Shown here in pieces: positions 16,324 to 24,123 of a stretch of 64,000 nt of DNA (positions within the stretch are counted from its first letter, which is position 1; every line of letters begins with the position of its first letter). Position numbers and translations under genes: made by a program. The notes below the pieces were generated by a model. It made no database searches, was not told the DNA's origin, and saw only the letters and a program-made list of their open reading frames with translations. Origin of the DNA: Paenibacillus sp. V4I3 (GTDB taxonomy: Bacteria; Bacillota; Bacilli; Paenibacillales; NBRC-103111); NCBI RefSeq assembly GCF_030817215.1, contig NZ_JAUSZA010000001.1:636501-700500 (forward strand), read 5' to 3'.

Positions 16324-17118
16324 TTATCGGACGTCCGCTGCATTCAAGAATGGCCATACTTTCCCCAGCCAATTAGCAAGAATGACGAGCACAATCCAAT
16401 AAAAGATATAATAAACATCTAACATCGAATAGAAAGATACATAATAATAAGTCCGTTTTTTTTGCGCGGAAAAACGCTTCGCTTCCATTGCCACAGCTGT
16501 CCGGTGAGCGCGGCGTATGCTCTGGGCAAGCAGCGGAATGGCATACATTCGCAGCGTCGTATACCATCCAGTGATGGGATTACGCTTCTTCTTGCCCCGC
16601 ACCTTCAGCGCATGGCGAAGAGTTTGGAATTCTTCGAGGATGAGCGGCAGCATGCGCATCGCGGCGAGGAAGCTGTAGGCGTATTTCGGCGCGACCTTCC
16701 ACTGCTGCATCATGGCATAGAAAAGCGCAACCGGCCGTGTGGTCAAGCTGAACAGCAGCCCGACCGCGGCCACCTGAAGGCCACGAAAGCCCAGATGGAT
16801 GCCGCGATAGAAGCTTTCTTCGGTGATTCGGATGAAGCCCATCTGGTACCACAGCGTATCTCCGCTGCCGAACATCATCATCCCCGTGGAAGAGGATAAG
16901 AAGATAAGCAGAAACGGTGAGGCATACAACAACAGCCGCTTCATTGGATGGCCTGTGAATAAGAAGAGCGGCACCAGTGCGGCCAAGGTCAAATATATCA
17001 TAGCATTCAGATTATGCGTGAACACAACAACAATAAACAGAAATATGGACAGGATTAGCTTCACACCCGGATTTACCCGGTGCAGCCAGGTTTCACGATA
17101 CGCGAATGTTATTTGCAT
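16324..17118 (-). CDS. ykoC: ECF transporter transmembrane (T) component, YkoC-like
   Basis: The membrane coupling subunit (EcfT/CbiQ family) of an energy-coupling-factor vitamin importer, 264 residues. Hydrophobic helices occupy roughly residues 20-115. The cytoplasmic part carries two A-R-G/A-x-x motifs that touch the ATPases: ALKVRGKKKRNP and SIRRAHRTAVAMEAKRF. AAGGAG lies about ten bases before the ATG. The start overlaps the ATPase gene by ten bases, which implies translational coupling. As the last gene of a TPP-riboswitch-controlled operon it corresponds to YkoC in the B. subtilis ykoFEDC system for thiamine or its hydroxymethylpyrimidine precursor. Confidence 0.88.
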   Translation of the reverse strand: MQITFAYRETWLHRVNPGVKLILSIFLFIVVVFTHNLNAMIYLTLAALVPLFLFTGHPMKRLLLYASPFLLIFLSSSTGMMMFGSGDTLWYQMGFIRITEESFYRGIHLGFRGLQVAAVGLLFSLTTRPVALFYAMMQQWKVAPKYAYSFLAAMRMLPLILEEFQTLRHALKVRGKKKRNPITGWYTTLRMYAIPLLAQSIRRAHRTAVAMEAKRFSAQKKRTYYYVSFYSMLDVYYIFYWIVLVILANWLGKVWPFLNAADVR

Positions 17119-18608
17119 AGCATCGCAGCTCCTTCCGGAGCATGTGCGGCGGAGGCCGGCAGATTCTCAGCCGGCCATTCCTCCACATGCCCATCTTCAA
17201 CCTGCCAAACGCGCGTAGCACAGCGTTTCACAATCTCTAGATCGTGCGTGACCATCACGATCACAGTTCCGCTCGCCCGCAGCCGTTCCAGCTGCTGCAA
17301 GATGCGCATCGTACCGCGCGCATCAAGCCCGAAGGTGGGCTCATCCAGCAGCAGAATGCGTGGGCCGCGCACCATCGCGGATGCTACGCTTAAGCGCCGC
17401 TTCTGGCCCATCGACAACTGGAACGGATGCCTCTTGCGCAGCGCAAGCAGGTCGTATTCCCTAAGCAGCCGCTCTAGAGCCGACCGCTGCTCATCCCGCC
17501 CCTGCTCCGCCTCTGGCAAGGAGTAGGCCAGTTCTTCCTCCACCGAATTCGTGACGAATTGGAATTCGGGATTCTGGAACACAAAGCCGACTTGCTCCGC
17601 AAGCTGCTCGACTTTGCTGCCCTTAACCCCCTCGATCCAGCAGCTGCCGTGGGTCGGGATGAGCCGCATAATGGCTAACAGCAGCGAGCTTTTGCCAGCG
17701 CCGTTGGCACCGACAACGGTAATCCAGTCACCAGGATAGACGCTCAAGTTATCCACAGAGGTCTTGATCTGCCCTCCGCGTAACCCTACAAAATCGCGTA
17801 GGGTCATGACCGGCGCCGCAGTCTGAATGAAGGGGGCCGCTTTGTCCTCATTCTTGTCCCCAGACACTAACTCCATCTCATTATCGTCCCAAACACCAGG
17901 GTACCAGATCCCGTAGTCGATCATTTGCTGTTTGTAAGCTTCGAACACCTCTTGAGGTTGGCCATCCGCAAGCAGTCCTCCATCTGGCGACATGACGATC
18001 AAGCGGTCGATGAGTCCCAGGATGCCGCTTATTTTATGTTCCACGATAACCAGTGTCTTCTCAGCACTAATCCTTCGGATCGTTTCCCATACCTGCTCAG
18101 TGCCTATTTCATCCAGAAGCGCCGTAGGCTCGTCAAGGAACAGTACTTCCGGCTCTAGTGCGAGCACACTGGCAATAGCCAGCCGCTGCTTCATCCCTTG
18201 CGACAGATTCCTAATCAAGGTATGGGTATCTCCTAGTTGAAGTCCCACCAACTCCAGATAATACGCGATACGAGCAGGCATCTCCTCACGAGGGACTTGT
18301 AAATTTTCCAAGACGAAAGCAATTTCCTCATCCACATACGGCATGCAGAACTGTGTTTCCGGATCTTGAAAGACATAGCCTGAGCTGCTTGGGGTTTGAA
18401 TGTTATCTGTCTTGAGCGGAATCTCAACAATATTAGGGACAATACCGCTTAACACTTGAAGCAGTGTTGATTTACCGCAGCCGCTCGGCCCTAGAAGCAG
18501 TACCTTCTCTCCAGGCTCAATCGAAAAGGAAACCCCCTGAAATAACAGGGGGGCGTCTTCTCCGGGATATTTTAACCTTAGATTCGTAACGCTCATTCCT
18601 TCGCTCAT
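17109..18608 (-). CDS. ykoD: ECF transporter ATPase with two ABC domains, YkoD-like
   Basis: About 499 residues containing both ATPase modules of the ECF complex in one chain. The first has Walker A LLGPSGCGKSTLLQ, signature LSQGMKQRLAIA and Walker B VLFLDEPTALLD. The second has VGANGAGKSSLLLA, LSMGQKRRLSVA and ILLLDEPTFGLD. Both sets of residues are intact, so both sites should hydrolyse ATP. The start at 18608 lies four bases after the ykoE stop and gives the N-terminus MSEGMSVTNLRLKYPG; a longer frame to 18686 would lie inside ykoE. The order S, A-A, T under one TPP riboswitch identifies a thiamine-precursor importer. Confidence 0.92.
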   Translation of the reverse strand: MSEGMSVTNLRLKYPGEDAPLLFQGVSFSIEPGEKVLLLGPSGCGKSTLLQVLSGIVPNIVEIPLKTDNIQTPSSSGYVFQDPETQFCMPYVDEEIAFVLENLQVPREEMPARIAYYLELVGLQLGDTHTLIRNLSQGMKQRLAIASVLALEPEVLFLDEPTALLDEIGTEQVWETIRRISAEKTLVIVEHKISGILGLIDRLIVMSPDGGLLADGQPQEVFEAYKQQMIDYGIWYPGVWDDNEMELVSGDKNEDKAAPFIQTAAPVMTLRDFVGLRGGQIKTSVDNLSVYPGDWITVVGANGAGKSSLLLAIMRLIPTHGSCWIEGVKGSKVEQLAEQVGFVFQNPEFQFVTNSVEEELAYSLPEAEQGRDEQRSALERLLREYDLLALRKRHPFQLSMGQKRRLSVASAMVRGPRILLLDEPTFGLDARGTMRILQQLERLRASGTVIVMVTHDLEIVKRCATRVWQVEDGHVEEWPAENLPASAAHAPEGAAMLCK

Positions 18609-18612
18609 CACG

Positions 18613-19209
18613 TTACCCCAATGCGTCGTAATCTTTCTTCGAAACAGGACGTACAAGACTGAGCACACCGGTACGAGCCAATGCACCCGCTAAGTAATAA
18701 GCGAACACGCCAGCGATCAAAGCGCTGCCCAAGAGACGAAGTCCAATGAATAAGCAGTAATTCCAGAACGTGAGTTGATCAATATAGCCATAATAGTTAT
18801 CCACGAGCAAGGATAACGCTGCGGATGCGAATGAGGCTAGGATTGTCACGTCAACGCTTGCACGGCGGTAAAGGAAAAGGGCAAAAACGAGTTCAGCACC
18901 AAGCCCCTGCAGCAACCCATACACAAGCGTTGATACACCCCAAGAGCCACCAAAAAGTGCCTCAATCGTCGCCGCCGCTACCTCAGCCAATAAAGCAACG
19001 CCAGGTTTACGAATAACGAGGAACGCGAAGGTCGCTGCCATAAACCACATGCCATAGCTCAATTGCTCCGCGTGAAGTCCGAATGGTTTCAAAATATCGT
19101 ACATCGGCCCCCAAACGCGATAAATCACACCAAACACCGCTGCGATCACAATGGTGATCAAAATATCCGTCAATTTCAAACCCTTTGCTGCTGTTTCTTT
19201 TTGCGCCAT
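18613..19209 (-). CDS. ykoE: ECF transporter substrate-binding (S) component, YkoE-like
   Basis: A membrane protein of 198 residues with about five or six helices; it captures the vitamin and docks onto YkoC/YkoD. Features typical of YkoE are IYRVWGPMYDILKPFG and VAAATIEALFGGSWGVSTLVYGLLQGLGAELVFA. The start chosen is ATG 19209, after AAAAGGAG; the longer frame to 19320 would begin inside the riboswitch aptamer. Expression should fall when thiamine pyrophosphate is plentiful, because the leader carries a TPP aptamer followed by a terminator hairpin. The exact substrate (thiamine or hydroxymethylpyrimidine) is not certain. No ykoF gene is present here. Confidence 0.9.
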   Translation of the reverse strand: MAQKETAAKGLKLTDILITIVIAAVFGVIYRVWGPMYDILKPFGLHAEQLSYGMWFMAATFAFLVIRKPGVALLAEVAAATIEALFGGSWGVSTLVYGLLQGLGAELVFALFLYRRASVDVTILASFASAALSLLVDNYYGYIDQLTFWNYCLFIGLRLLGSALIAGVFAYYLAGALARTGVLSLVRPVSKKDYDALG

Positions 19210-19263
19210 CTGTTTGTTCGACTCCTTTTCATAGATAGATCTGTAAAATGAATAGGCGAACAC

Positions 19264-19292
19264 GAAAAAAAGCCCACCGGGTAGCGGCAGGC
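19264..19292 (-). terminator. Riboswitch-controlled terminator in the ykoE leader
   Basis: On the minus strand GCCTGCCG and CGGTGGGC pair completely (two G-T pairs) around CTACC and are followed by seven T. It sits between the TPP aptamer and ykoE, as expected for an expression platform that stops transcription when TPP is bound. Confidence 0.85.
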
Positions 19293-19313
19293 ATAAAATT
19301 AGTGCGGAAAGGC

Positions 19314-19401
19314 ACTTCATTCTCTACGCTGGCATTACCCAGATCAGATTAACGGTCAGTGGCATGGGGCCACTATCTCAGCCTGACTTCATCAAGCACC
19401 C
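19314..19401 (-). ncRNA. TPP riboswitch (THI element)
   Basis: On the minus strand the order GGGTGC ... CTGAGA ... CTGATCTGGGTAATGCCAGCG ending near AGAATG is the conserved THI-box core: the pyrimidine-sensing CUGAGA, the pyrophosphate-sensing half and the closing P1 helix. A hairpin terminator follows at 19264-19292, then ykoE. Confidence 0.95.
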
Positions 19402-19485
19402 GTGTTGCTATTCATTTGGCTTAACTGTAGCGGATTACCAACTTTTTGGCAATCCTTTTTTTTGAACATTCGCTCTATTTTTCAA

Positions 19486-19647
19486 TCAAATGCTGCAAAT
19501 CATGCGCTGCAGGTTCTCCGCTTGTTCCATGACTTCAGCCGTATTATTGTTGATGACTTCGAACAACTGATCAACGTTCTCAGCTGATTTCTTAAAGCCT
19601 TTACCATGCTCACCTGCGCGAGCAGCCTCGATGGAATACGCAGAAAT
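19486..19647 (-). pseudogene. Remnant of a methyl-accepting chemotaxis protein
   Basis: On the minus strand 53 sense codons followed by a TGA read ISAYSIEAARAGEHGKGF, then a degenerate stretch that ends NLQRMICSI. SIEAARAGEHGKGF is the highly conserved hairpin tip of the MCP signalling domain that contacts CheA and CheW. Neither the sensor part nor the preceding signalling helix is present, and the following residues diverge from the family consensus. There is no start codon or ribosome binding site. It is the trace of a deleted or decayed chemoreceptor gene. Confidence 0.8.
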
Positions 19648-19723
19648 TGACTTCTAGGTAATAGTGTAACTACAATATGTAGTGTTGATATTTTAAATTT
19701 AATCTAAGAGGAGATCAATTATA

Positions 19724-20455
19724 ATGGATCATTCAACCATGCAGCACGGACCTGATTTTACGGCTATTTTGCTCTATATAGGCTTGGCTATTTTTGTTTT
19801 GTCGATTATTGGCTATGTGTTGGCCGCGAAAGCGCACAAACAGAACACAAGTCGATTGAAAAAGGTGGAGAAACAGGTTCTGAAAAAAAAGCAAAAGACC
19901 TGGCTGCTTCTCTCTCACACTCTCGTTATTATCGCGATATGCTGTGTGGGAACCTCGCTTATTCAGCAAAATTCCAGCAAATACAGTGTAGAAAAACTGA
20001 ATTTTAATACTCCTATCCAGGTTGTGACAGATAAAGATTACGGACGAGGGCATGCTGAGGGTACACTTTCCTATGAAATGAAAATCCCGACCTCCGGTAC
20101 ACACAGTCCACATGACTTAAAGTTCGGTTTTTATAAGGAAAGACCCTCTTATGAAATGCTTGTTCATAATTTAGAGCACGGCGATATCATCATTCATTAC
20201 CACCCAGATGCTCCTAAGGAACTGCTAGATCGACTCGACTATTTAACGCATTTCAAGAAAGCCGGCGCCGGTGTACTAGCTGTACCGAATCCAGATGTAC
20301 CTAACGATCAAGAGGTCGTTGTAACCGCATGGACGAAAACGATGCAGCTTACAAAGTTTGATGAAGCAAGTGTTGGAACATTCATCTACCAGAACATTGA
20401 TAAAGGACCTGAACAAATCCCTTCCGAAGTACGCCGAGGCGGCGGTACGATGTAA
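19724..20455 (+). CDS. DUF3105 membrane-anchored protein
   Basis: The product has 243 residues. Helix 1 lies at about residues 12-32 and helix 2 at about 59-78, with a basic coiled-coil linker between them (LKKVEKQVLKKKQK). The outer C-terminal domain shows the DUF3105 pattern: PTSGTHSPHDLKFGFY near 125, VHNLEHGDIIIHYHPDAP near 148 and a conserved strand VVVTAWTKT. The family is widespread and of unknown function; the His-rich EHG motif suggests metal binding. AGAGGAG precedes the ATG. The first dozen residues (MDHSTMQHGPDF) are also His/Met-rich, which fits a metal-related role but proves nothing. It is convergent with the AraC-type gene. Confidence 0.8.
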   Translation: MDHSTMQHGPDFTAILLYIGLAIFVLSIIGYVLAAKAHKQNTSRLKKVEKQVLKKKQKTWLLLSHTLVIIAICCVGTSLIQQNSSKYSVEKLNFNTPIQVVTDKDYGRGHAEGTLSYEMKIPTSGTHSPHDLKFGFYKERPSYEMLVHNLEHGDIIIHYHPDAPKELLDRLDYLTHFKKAGAGVLAVPNPDVPNDQEVVVTAWTKTMQLTKFDEASVGTFIYQNIDKGPEQIPSEVRRGGGTM

Positions 20456-20463
20456 GTAAAGTA

Positions 20464-21246
20464 CTACTTGCGAATCGTTTCACGGTCGGATACTAAATCC
20501 GTTGGCACTAAGCCGGTTAGACGCCTGAATACACGGTAAAAATAAGACGGGTCATTGTACCCGATGAACTCGGAGATCTCGGTCACTGACAGCGCAGAAT
20601 GTCTTAGCATGTAAATGGCCGTTTTGATCCTTGTGGCATGGACGAACTCGCTGATCGTTTGACCTGTCACTTTGCGAAAGAGTGCCGCCGTGTAGTTCGG
20701 AGATCGGCTTATGCACGCGGCAAGCTCGTCTTTGGTCACGTGCTCGCGGTAATGGTTCTGAATGTAGCCTTTCATCTGCTCCACTAGCTGCGCCGTAGCG
20801 GTAGTTGTTGTATCTTGGTCCCACTCTCTATGAAGATAGACAAACAGCTCTTTGAGCAAAGCTTCACACAGCGTTTGGTAATAGGATTGCTTGTCTTGCC
20901 ACTGCTGATGGATAAGGCGCAAACGATCGACAATTAACTCGTATTTACCCGTTAAACGACTTGTGTAATGCGGCAGCTGGAGGAGAGGGAACTGTTCAGA
21001 TGCTGCTCCGGCGATGAATTGAACAACGTACTTTTCATGGATCTGGGTCGGCACACTTCTTCCATAAAAGGGAGTTTTACTCGGAATAAGCAGCCATTGA
21101 CCTTTCTCAACGACTTGCTTCTTCTCATTGATCCAATACACACATCGGCCATAGGTAACGAGAACGAGCGTCCAATGGGAGCATCCCTCCAACTCTTCCT
21201 TGTACCAATTACTGCTCTTGTCGTACGTAAAGGTTATTACCTGCAT
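20464..21246 (-). CDS. AraC-family transcriptional regulator
   Basis: A protein of 260 residues: an N-terminal cupin-like sensing domain (about 1-130) and a C-terminal pair of helix-turn-helix motifs. The second holds SVTEISEFIGYNDPSYFYRVFRRLTG, the AraC signature. The start chosen is ATG 21246 after AGGAAGG; an upstream frame to 21276 lies within the palindrome region. It is divergent from pyruvate kinase, and two ACTATAGT palindromes lie in the shared intergenic space. The inducer is unknown, though cupin sensors of this group usually bind sugars or small organic acids. Confidence 0.88.
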   Translation of the reverse strand: MQVITFTYDKSSNWYKEELEGCSHWTLVLVTYGRCVYWINEKKQVVEKGQWLLIPSKTPFYGRSVPTQIHEKYVVQFIAGAASEQFPLLQLPHYTSRLTGKYELIVDRLRLIHQQWQDKQSYYQTLCEALLKELFVYLHREWDQDTTTTATAQLVEQMKGYIQNHYREHVTKDELAACISRSPNYTAALFRKVTGQTISEFVHATRIKTAIYMLRHSALSVTEISEFIGYNDPSYFYRVFRRLTGLVPTDLVSDRETIRK

Positions 21247-21264
21247 AATGGCACCTTCCTGAAT

Positions 21265-21291
21265 ACTATAGTACATACATCATACTATAGT
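21265..21291. promoter_or_regulatory. Two ACTATAGT palindromes between araC-type gene and pyk
   Basis: ACTATAGT, itself a perfect palindrome, occurs at 21265-21272 and 21284-21291, 19 bp apart. The spacing of about two helical turns fits the direct half-sites bound by AraC-type regulators. They lie about 20-45 bp upstream of the regulator start. Confidence 0.4.
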
Positions 21292-21368
21292 TCATAGAAC
21301 TTCGGCTCATTTAGGCATATAATGAAGCCAAAATTCATTCGTCATTATTGAAAGGAAGTTCTAACACC

Positions 21369-22781
21369 ATGCGTAAAACAAAAATCATTTGTACCATGGG
21401 ACCTGCTTGTGATTCCGTCCCTACTCTTAAAGAATTAATTCGCTCAGGCATGAGCGTCGCAAGATTGAATATGGCTCATGGCGATTTAGATGAGCACCGG
21501 GGACGCATTCAGCGCGTACGTCAAGCAGCTGGGGAGCTTGGTGTCATCATCCCTATTCTGATGGATATTAAAGGTCCGGAAATCCGCATCGGTCAATTGA
21601 AGGATGCTTCCTACGATTTGCAAAGCGGCGATCACATTGTGCTTACAACTGAACAAATTATTGGCGATTCCAGCCGTGTTTCCGTGAATTACCCTGGCCT
21701 TCCGCAGGATGTTCAGCCGGGGAATCTCATTCTTATCGATGACGGCTCTATCGAGCTGCGTGTAGAAATGATTGACGGTACTGAAGTAACTTGCAGCGTT
21801 TTGAATCAAAGTGTTTTGAAGCAGCGTAAAGGCGTTAATTTGCCGGGCGTGCGCACCTCCCTGCCCGGTGTAACTGAGCGCGATGTGATGCATATTAAGT
21901 TCGGAGTCGAAGAAAATATTTCCATCATCGCAATGTCATTCGTACGAAATGGAAACGATGTTAGAGAAGTTCGCGCAATTTTGGAACAGCATGGCGCAGC
22001 GTTTACACCGATTATTTCGAAGATTGAGAACGAAGAAGGCATGACGAACTTCGCTTCGATCCTTGAAGCTTCCGACGGCATCATGGTCGCGCGGGGAGAT
22101 CTAGGCGTCGAGATTCCGACGGAGGAAGTTCCGATTGCGCAGAAAGACATGATTCGCGCTTGTAATTTAGCTGGCAAGCCTGTTATTACAGCGACGCAAA
22201 TGTTGGATTCCATGCAGCGCAACCCTCGCCCAACACGCGCAGAAGTGAGTGACGTGGCGAATGCGGTGCTCGACGGCAGCGACGTTGTCATGCTTTCCGG
22301 CGAAACAGCTGCAGGCAAGTATCCCATCGAGTCCGTGACGATGATGGCGACGATCGCCGAGCGCGTAGAGCAAACCATGGAGCGCAGCTCCTTGATCGAC
22401 GCGCAGCTTCAGTCGAACAACGAAGTGACTGAGGTGCTGTGCCAAGCGGTTGTATCATCCGCTAACAAGCTGCACGCTGCAGCGATCTTGACGCCAACGG
22501 AGAGCGGCTTCACAGCTCGGATGATCGCGAAGTACCGCCCAGTAGCGCCGATTATTGCTGTGACGTCCAATGAATATGCGATCAACTATCTGAGCATGGT
22601 GCAGGGCGTTATCCCGATCCTTGGCGAATTCTGCGACTCCACTGACGCGATGATCCGCTCTGCCATCGGGCAAGCTGAGACGCTCGGCTACGTGAAGAAG
22701 GGCGACATCACCGTCGTCTCCGCCGGTATTCCAGTGGGGAAATCAGGCACGACTAACCTGTTGAAGGTTGAGCGGGTTTAG
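21369..22781 (+). CDS. pyk: Pyruvate kinase, short form
   Basis: Converts PEP and ADP to pyruvate and ATP. The start is ATG 21369 after AAAGGAAG; a frame from TTG 21348 has no site of its own. The 470 residues contain the nucleotide-binding start KIICTMGPACDS, the metal/PEP site IISKIENEEGMTN and the signature GIMVARGDLGVEIP with its catalytic Lys two motifs earlier. The C-terminal regulatory domain ends with SAGIPVGKSGTTN. Bacillus-type pyruvate kinases usually carry an extra PEP-utiliser-like domain of about 110 residues at the C-terminus; that domain is absent here. It may therefore be a second isozyme. Confidence 0.93.
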   Translation: MRKTKIICTMGPACDSVPTLKELIRSGMSVARLNMAHGDLDEHRGRIQRVRQAAGELGVIIPILMDIKGPEIRIGQLKDASYDLQSGDHIVLTTEQIIGDSSRVSVNYPGLPQDVQPGNLILIDDGSIELRVEMIDGTEVTCSVLNQSVLKQRKGVNLPGVRTSLPGVTERDVMHIKFGVEENISIIAMSFVRNGNDVREVRAILEQHGAAFTPIISKIENEEGMTNFASILEASDGIMVARGDLGVEIPTEEVPIAQKDMIRACNLAGKPVITATQMLDSMQRNPRPTRAEVSDVANAVLDGSDVVMLSGETAAGKYPIESVTMMATIAERVEQTMERSSLIDAQLQSNNEVTEVLCQAVVSSANKLHAAAILTPTESGFTARMIAKYRPVAPIIAVTSNEYAINYLSMVQGVIPILGEFCDSTDAMIRSAIGQAETLGYVKKGDITVVSAGIPVGKSGTTNLLKVERV

Positions 22782-22796
22782 TCATTTAGAACAACC

Positions 22797-22866
22797 GTCT
22801 GGTGTTTCATTCACCAGACTTATACGGAATGTTCTGCAAAAGACACCTCAGGGTGTCTTTTTTTGT
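22797..22866 (+). terminator. Terminator region after pyk
   Basis: A first hairpin (GTCTGGTG / CACCAGAC, 22797-22819) is followed by a classical terminator at 22838-22866: AAAAGACACC, a TCA loop, GGGTGTC and eight T. Confidence 0.9.
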
Positions 22867-22931
22867 TGGGTAGCTTGTGAAGAATCTCCCCTGAATTTCG
22901 CCCAAAAGGCTGAAAACCCTCGTAATCGGGA

Positions 22932-23004
22932 AAATTTGATGTAGGAAATGCAAATAATCTACGCGGTAAGTGCAGCTACCGTGAAATTTGATGTAGGTTT
23001 TGCA
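22932..23004. repeat. Direct repeat AAATTTGATGTAGG-N3-TGCA
   Basis: AAATTTGATGTAGG occurs at 22932-22945 and 22984-22997. Each is followed by three variable bases and TGCA, and the two are 52 bp apart. No coding content is seen across them. They may belong to a dispersed intergenic repeat family. Confidence 0.5.
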
Positions 23005-23038
23005 GCAAATTTGTTTGAACAAGCTCCACTTGGTCCCT

Positions 23039-23173
23039 GACGTGCTGGGCCTCCCCCGGATCGACGTCATGATCGAAGCCAAAATGAAGGATCTAACCTT
23101 GTTCCGGCTCGCGGAGCATCTTGGAAAAATTCGCGGCGTGAAACGAGTGGATGGTGGCGTTTTGACATGGTAG
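23039..23173 (+). pseudogene. C-terminal remnant of UV damage endonuclease
   Basis: The frame reads [20 protein letters not shown], then a tail ending VDGGVLTW and a stop. [17 protein letters not shown] is the conserved last helix-and-strand block of UvsE/UvdE, which carries metal ligands. Only about 45 codons remain. No start codon or ribosome binding site exists, and upstream sequence is repeat-like (22932-23004). I read this as the 3' end of a uvsE gene whose body was deleted, perhaps in a recombination at the repeat. Confidence 0.65.
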
Positions 23174-23177
23174 AACA

Positions 23178-23215
23178 AAAAACCGTTTCTGACCAACAAT
23201 CAGAAGCGGTTTTTA
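23178..23215 (-). terminator. Terminator overlapping the end of the YihY gene
   Basis: AAAAACCGTTTCTGA and TCAGAAGCGGTTTTT form a long stem with one mismatch and flanking A/T runs. It includes the stop codon of the 23200-24063 gene and may act in both directions. Confidence 0.75.
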
Positions 23216-24063
23216 TTCGCTGTCGTATCCTTTTTATCCAATGGAACCGTATGAATCTGGCTCTTCACATGCCTTATCGCATTGATTTCACCGCCAATGA
23301 TAATGATGAGCGCCGAAATATAGAACCACGTCATGAGCACGATAATACCTCCGACACTGCCATAAGTCGCGCTGTAGTTGGTGAAGCTGTTGACATAGAA
23401 GGAGAAGCCGAGGGATGTTAATTGCCACCCAACTGCCGCGAATATCGCTCCAGGAAGGATGCTTTTGCAGGTTAAGCACGTATTGGGCGCTATATAGTAA
23501 ATACCGATGAAAACCACAAACACGATGACAAAGTTTACGATCCAGCGCAGGTTGTTCCATAAATCTACTTGCTTCGATGAAATCGAAATGTTGGCAAGTG
23601 TCCAATCCCCGATCCAATGGCCAAACACACTGAGCAGCAGCGCTGAAGCGATGACAATGAGCATGCCAAGCGTCAGCATCACGGCGAGCAAGCGCGAGTG
23701 AATGAAGCTTTTTCGCTCCGGCAGCCCATAAGCTTTATTAACGGCAATGACGATCGCGTTCATCGCTGCGCTGGCACTCACCAAGGCCAATATTAATCCG
23801 AAGGAAAGTGTGCCTCCTCTTTTCACATCAAGCAGATTGCTAAGCGTTTCCTCGATCCAGCCGGCAACTGCCCCAGGAATATATTCTTTAATAAGCCCTA
23901 TGACATCGTCCGAAGAGAAGGGTAAATACCCCAATAAACTCAGAATAAAGAGCAGAAAAGGGAACAGGGATAGCAGAAAATAGTAGGCGCATTGGGCTGC
24001 AAGCCCTGTGGCATCGTGCTTTTCGAACTGATTCCAAAGCAATTTTAAGTAAGATATCCCCAT
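23200..24063 (-). CDS. YihY/BrkB family inner-membrane protein
   Basis: An integral membrane protein of 287 residues with about six helices. Typical blocks are LAAQCAYYFLLSLFPFLLF near residue 20, GLILALVSASAAMNAIVIAVNKAYG near 88, IAPNTCLTCKSILPGAIFAAVGWQ near 200 and GSVGGIIVLMTWFYISALIIIIGGEINA near 240. The family was once mislabelled as ribonuclease BN; it is now regarded as a transporter-like or lipid-related membrane protein of unclear function. It is divergent from the UvrD-like helicase, with 60 bases between them. Confidence 0.85.
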   Translation of the reverse strand: MGISYLKLLWNQFEKHDATGLAAQCAYYFLLSLFPFLLFILSLLGYLPFSSDDVIGLIKEYIPGAVAGWIEETLSNLLDVKRGGTLSFGLILALVSASAAMNAIVIAVNKAYGLPERKSFIHSRLLAVMLTLGMLIVIASALLLSVFGHWIGDWTLANISISSKQVDLWNNLRWIVNFVIVFVVFIGIYYIAPNTCLTCKSILPGAIFAAVGWQLTSLGFSFYVNSFTNYSATYGSVGGIIVLMTWFYISALIIIIGGEINAIRHVKSQIHTVPLDKKDTTANKNRF

Positions 24064-24123
24064 ATGTATATAGGTCCTTTCATCGGTCTATAAATGTGAT
24101 AGAATAGGTAGTCCAGTATTGCT

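Noticed and set aside
22807..23199. 130-residue minus-strand frame between pyk and the YihY gene
   Set aside because: It runs through the pyk terminator, the direct repeats and antisense to the uvsE remnant; no ribosome binding site.
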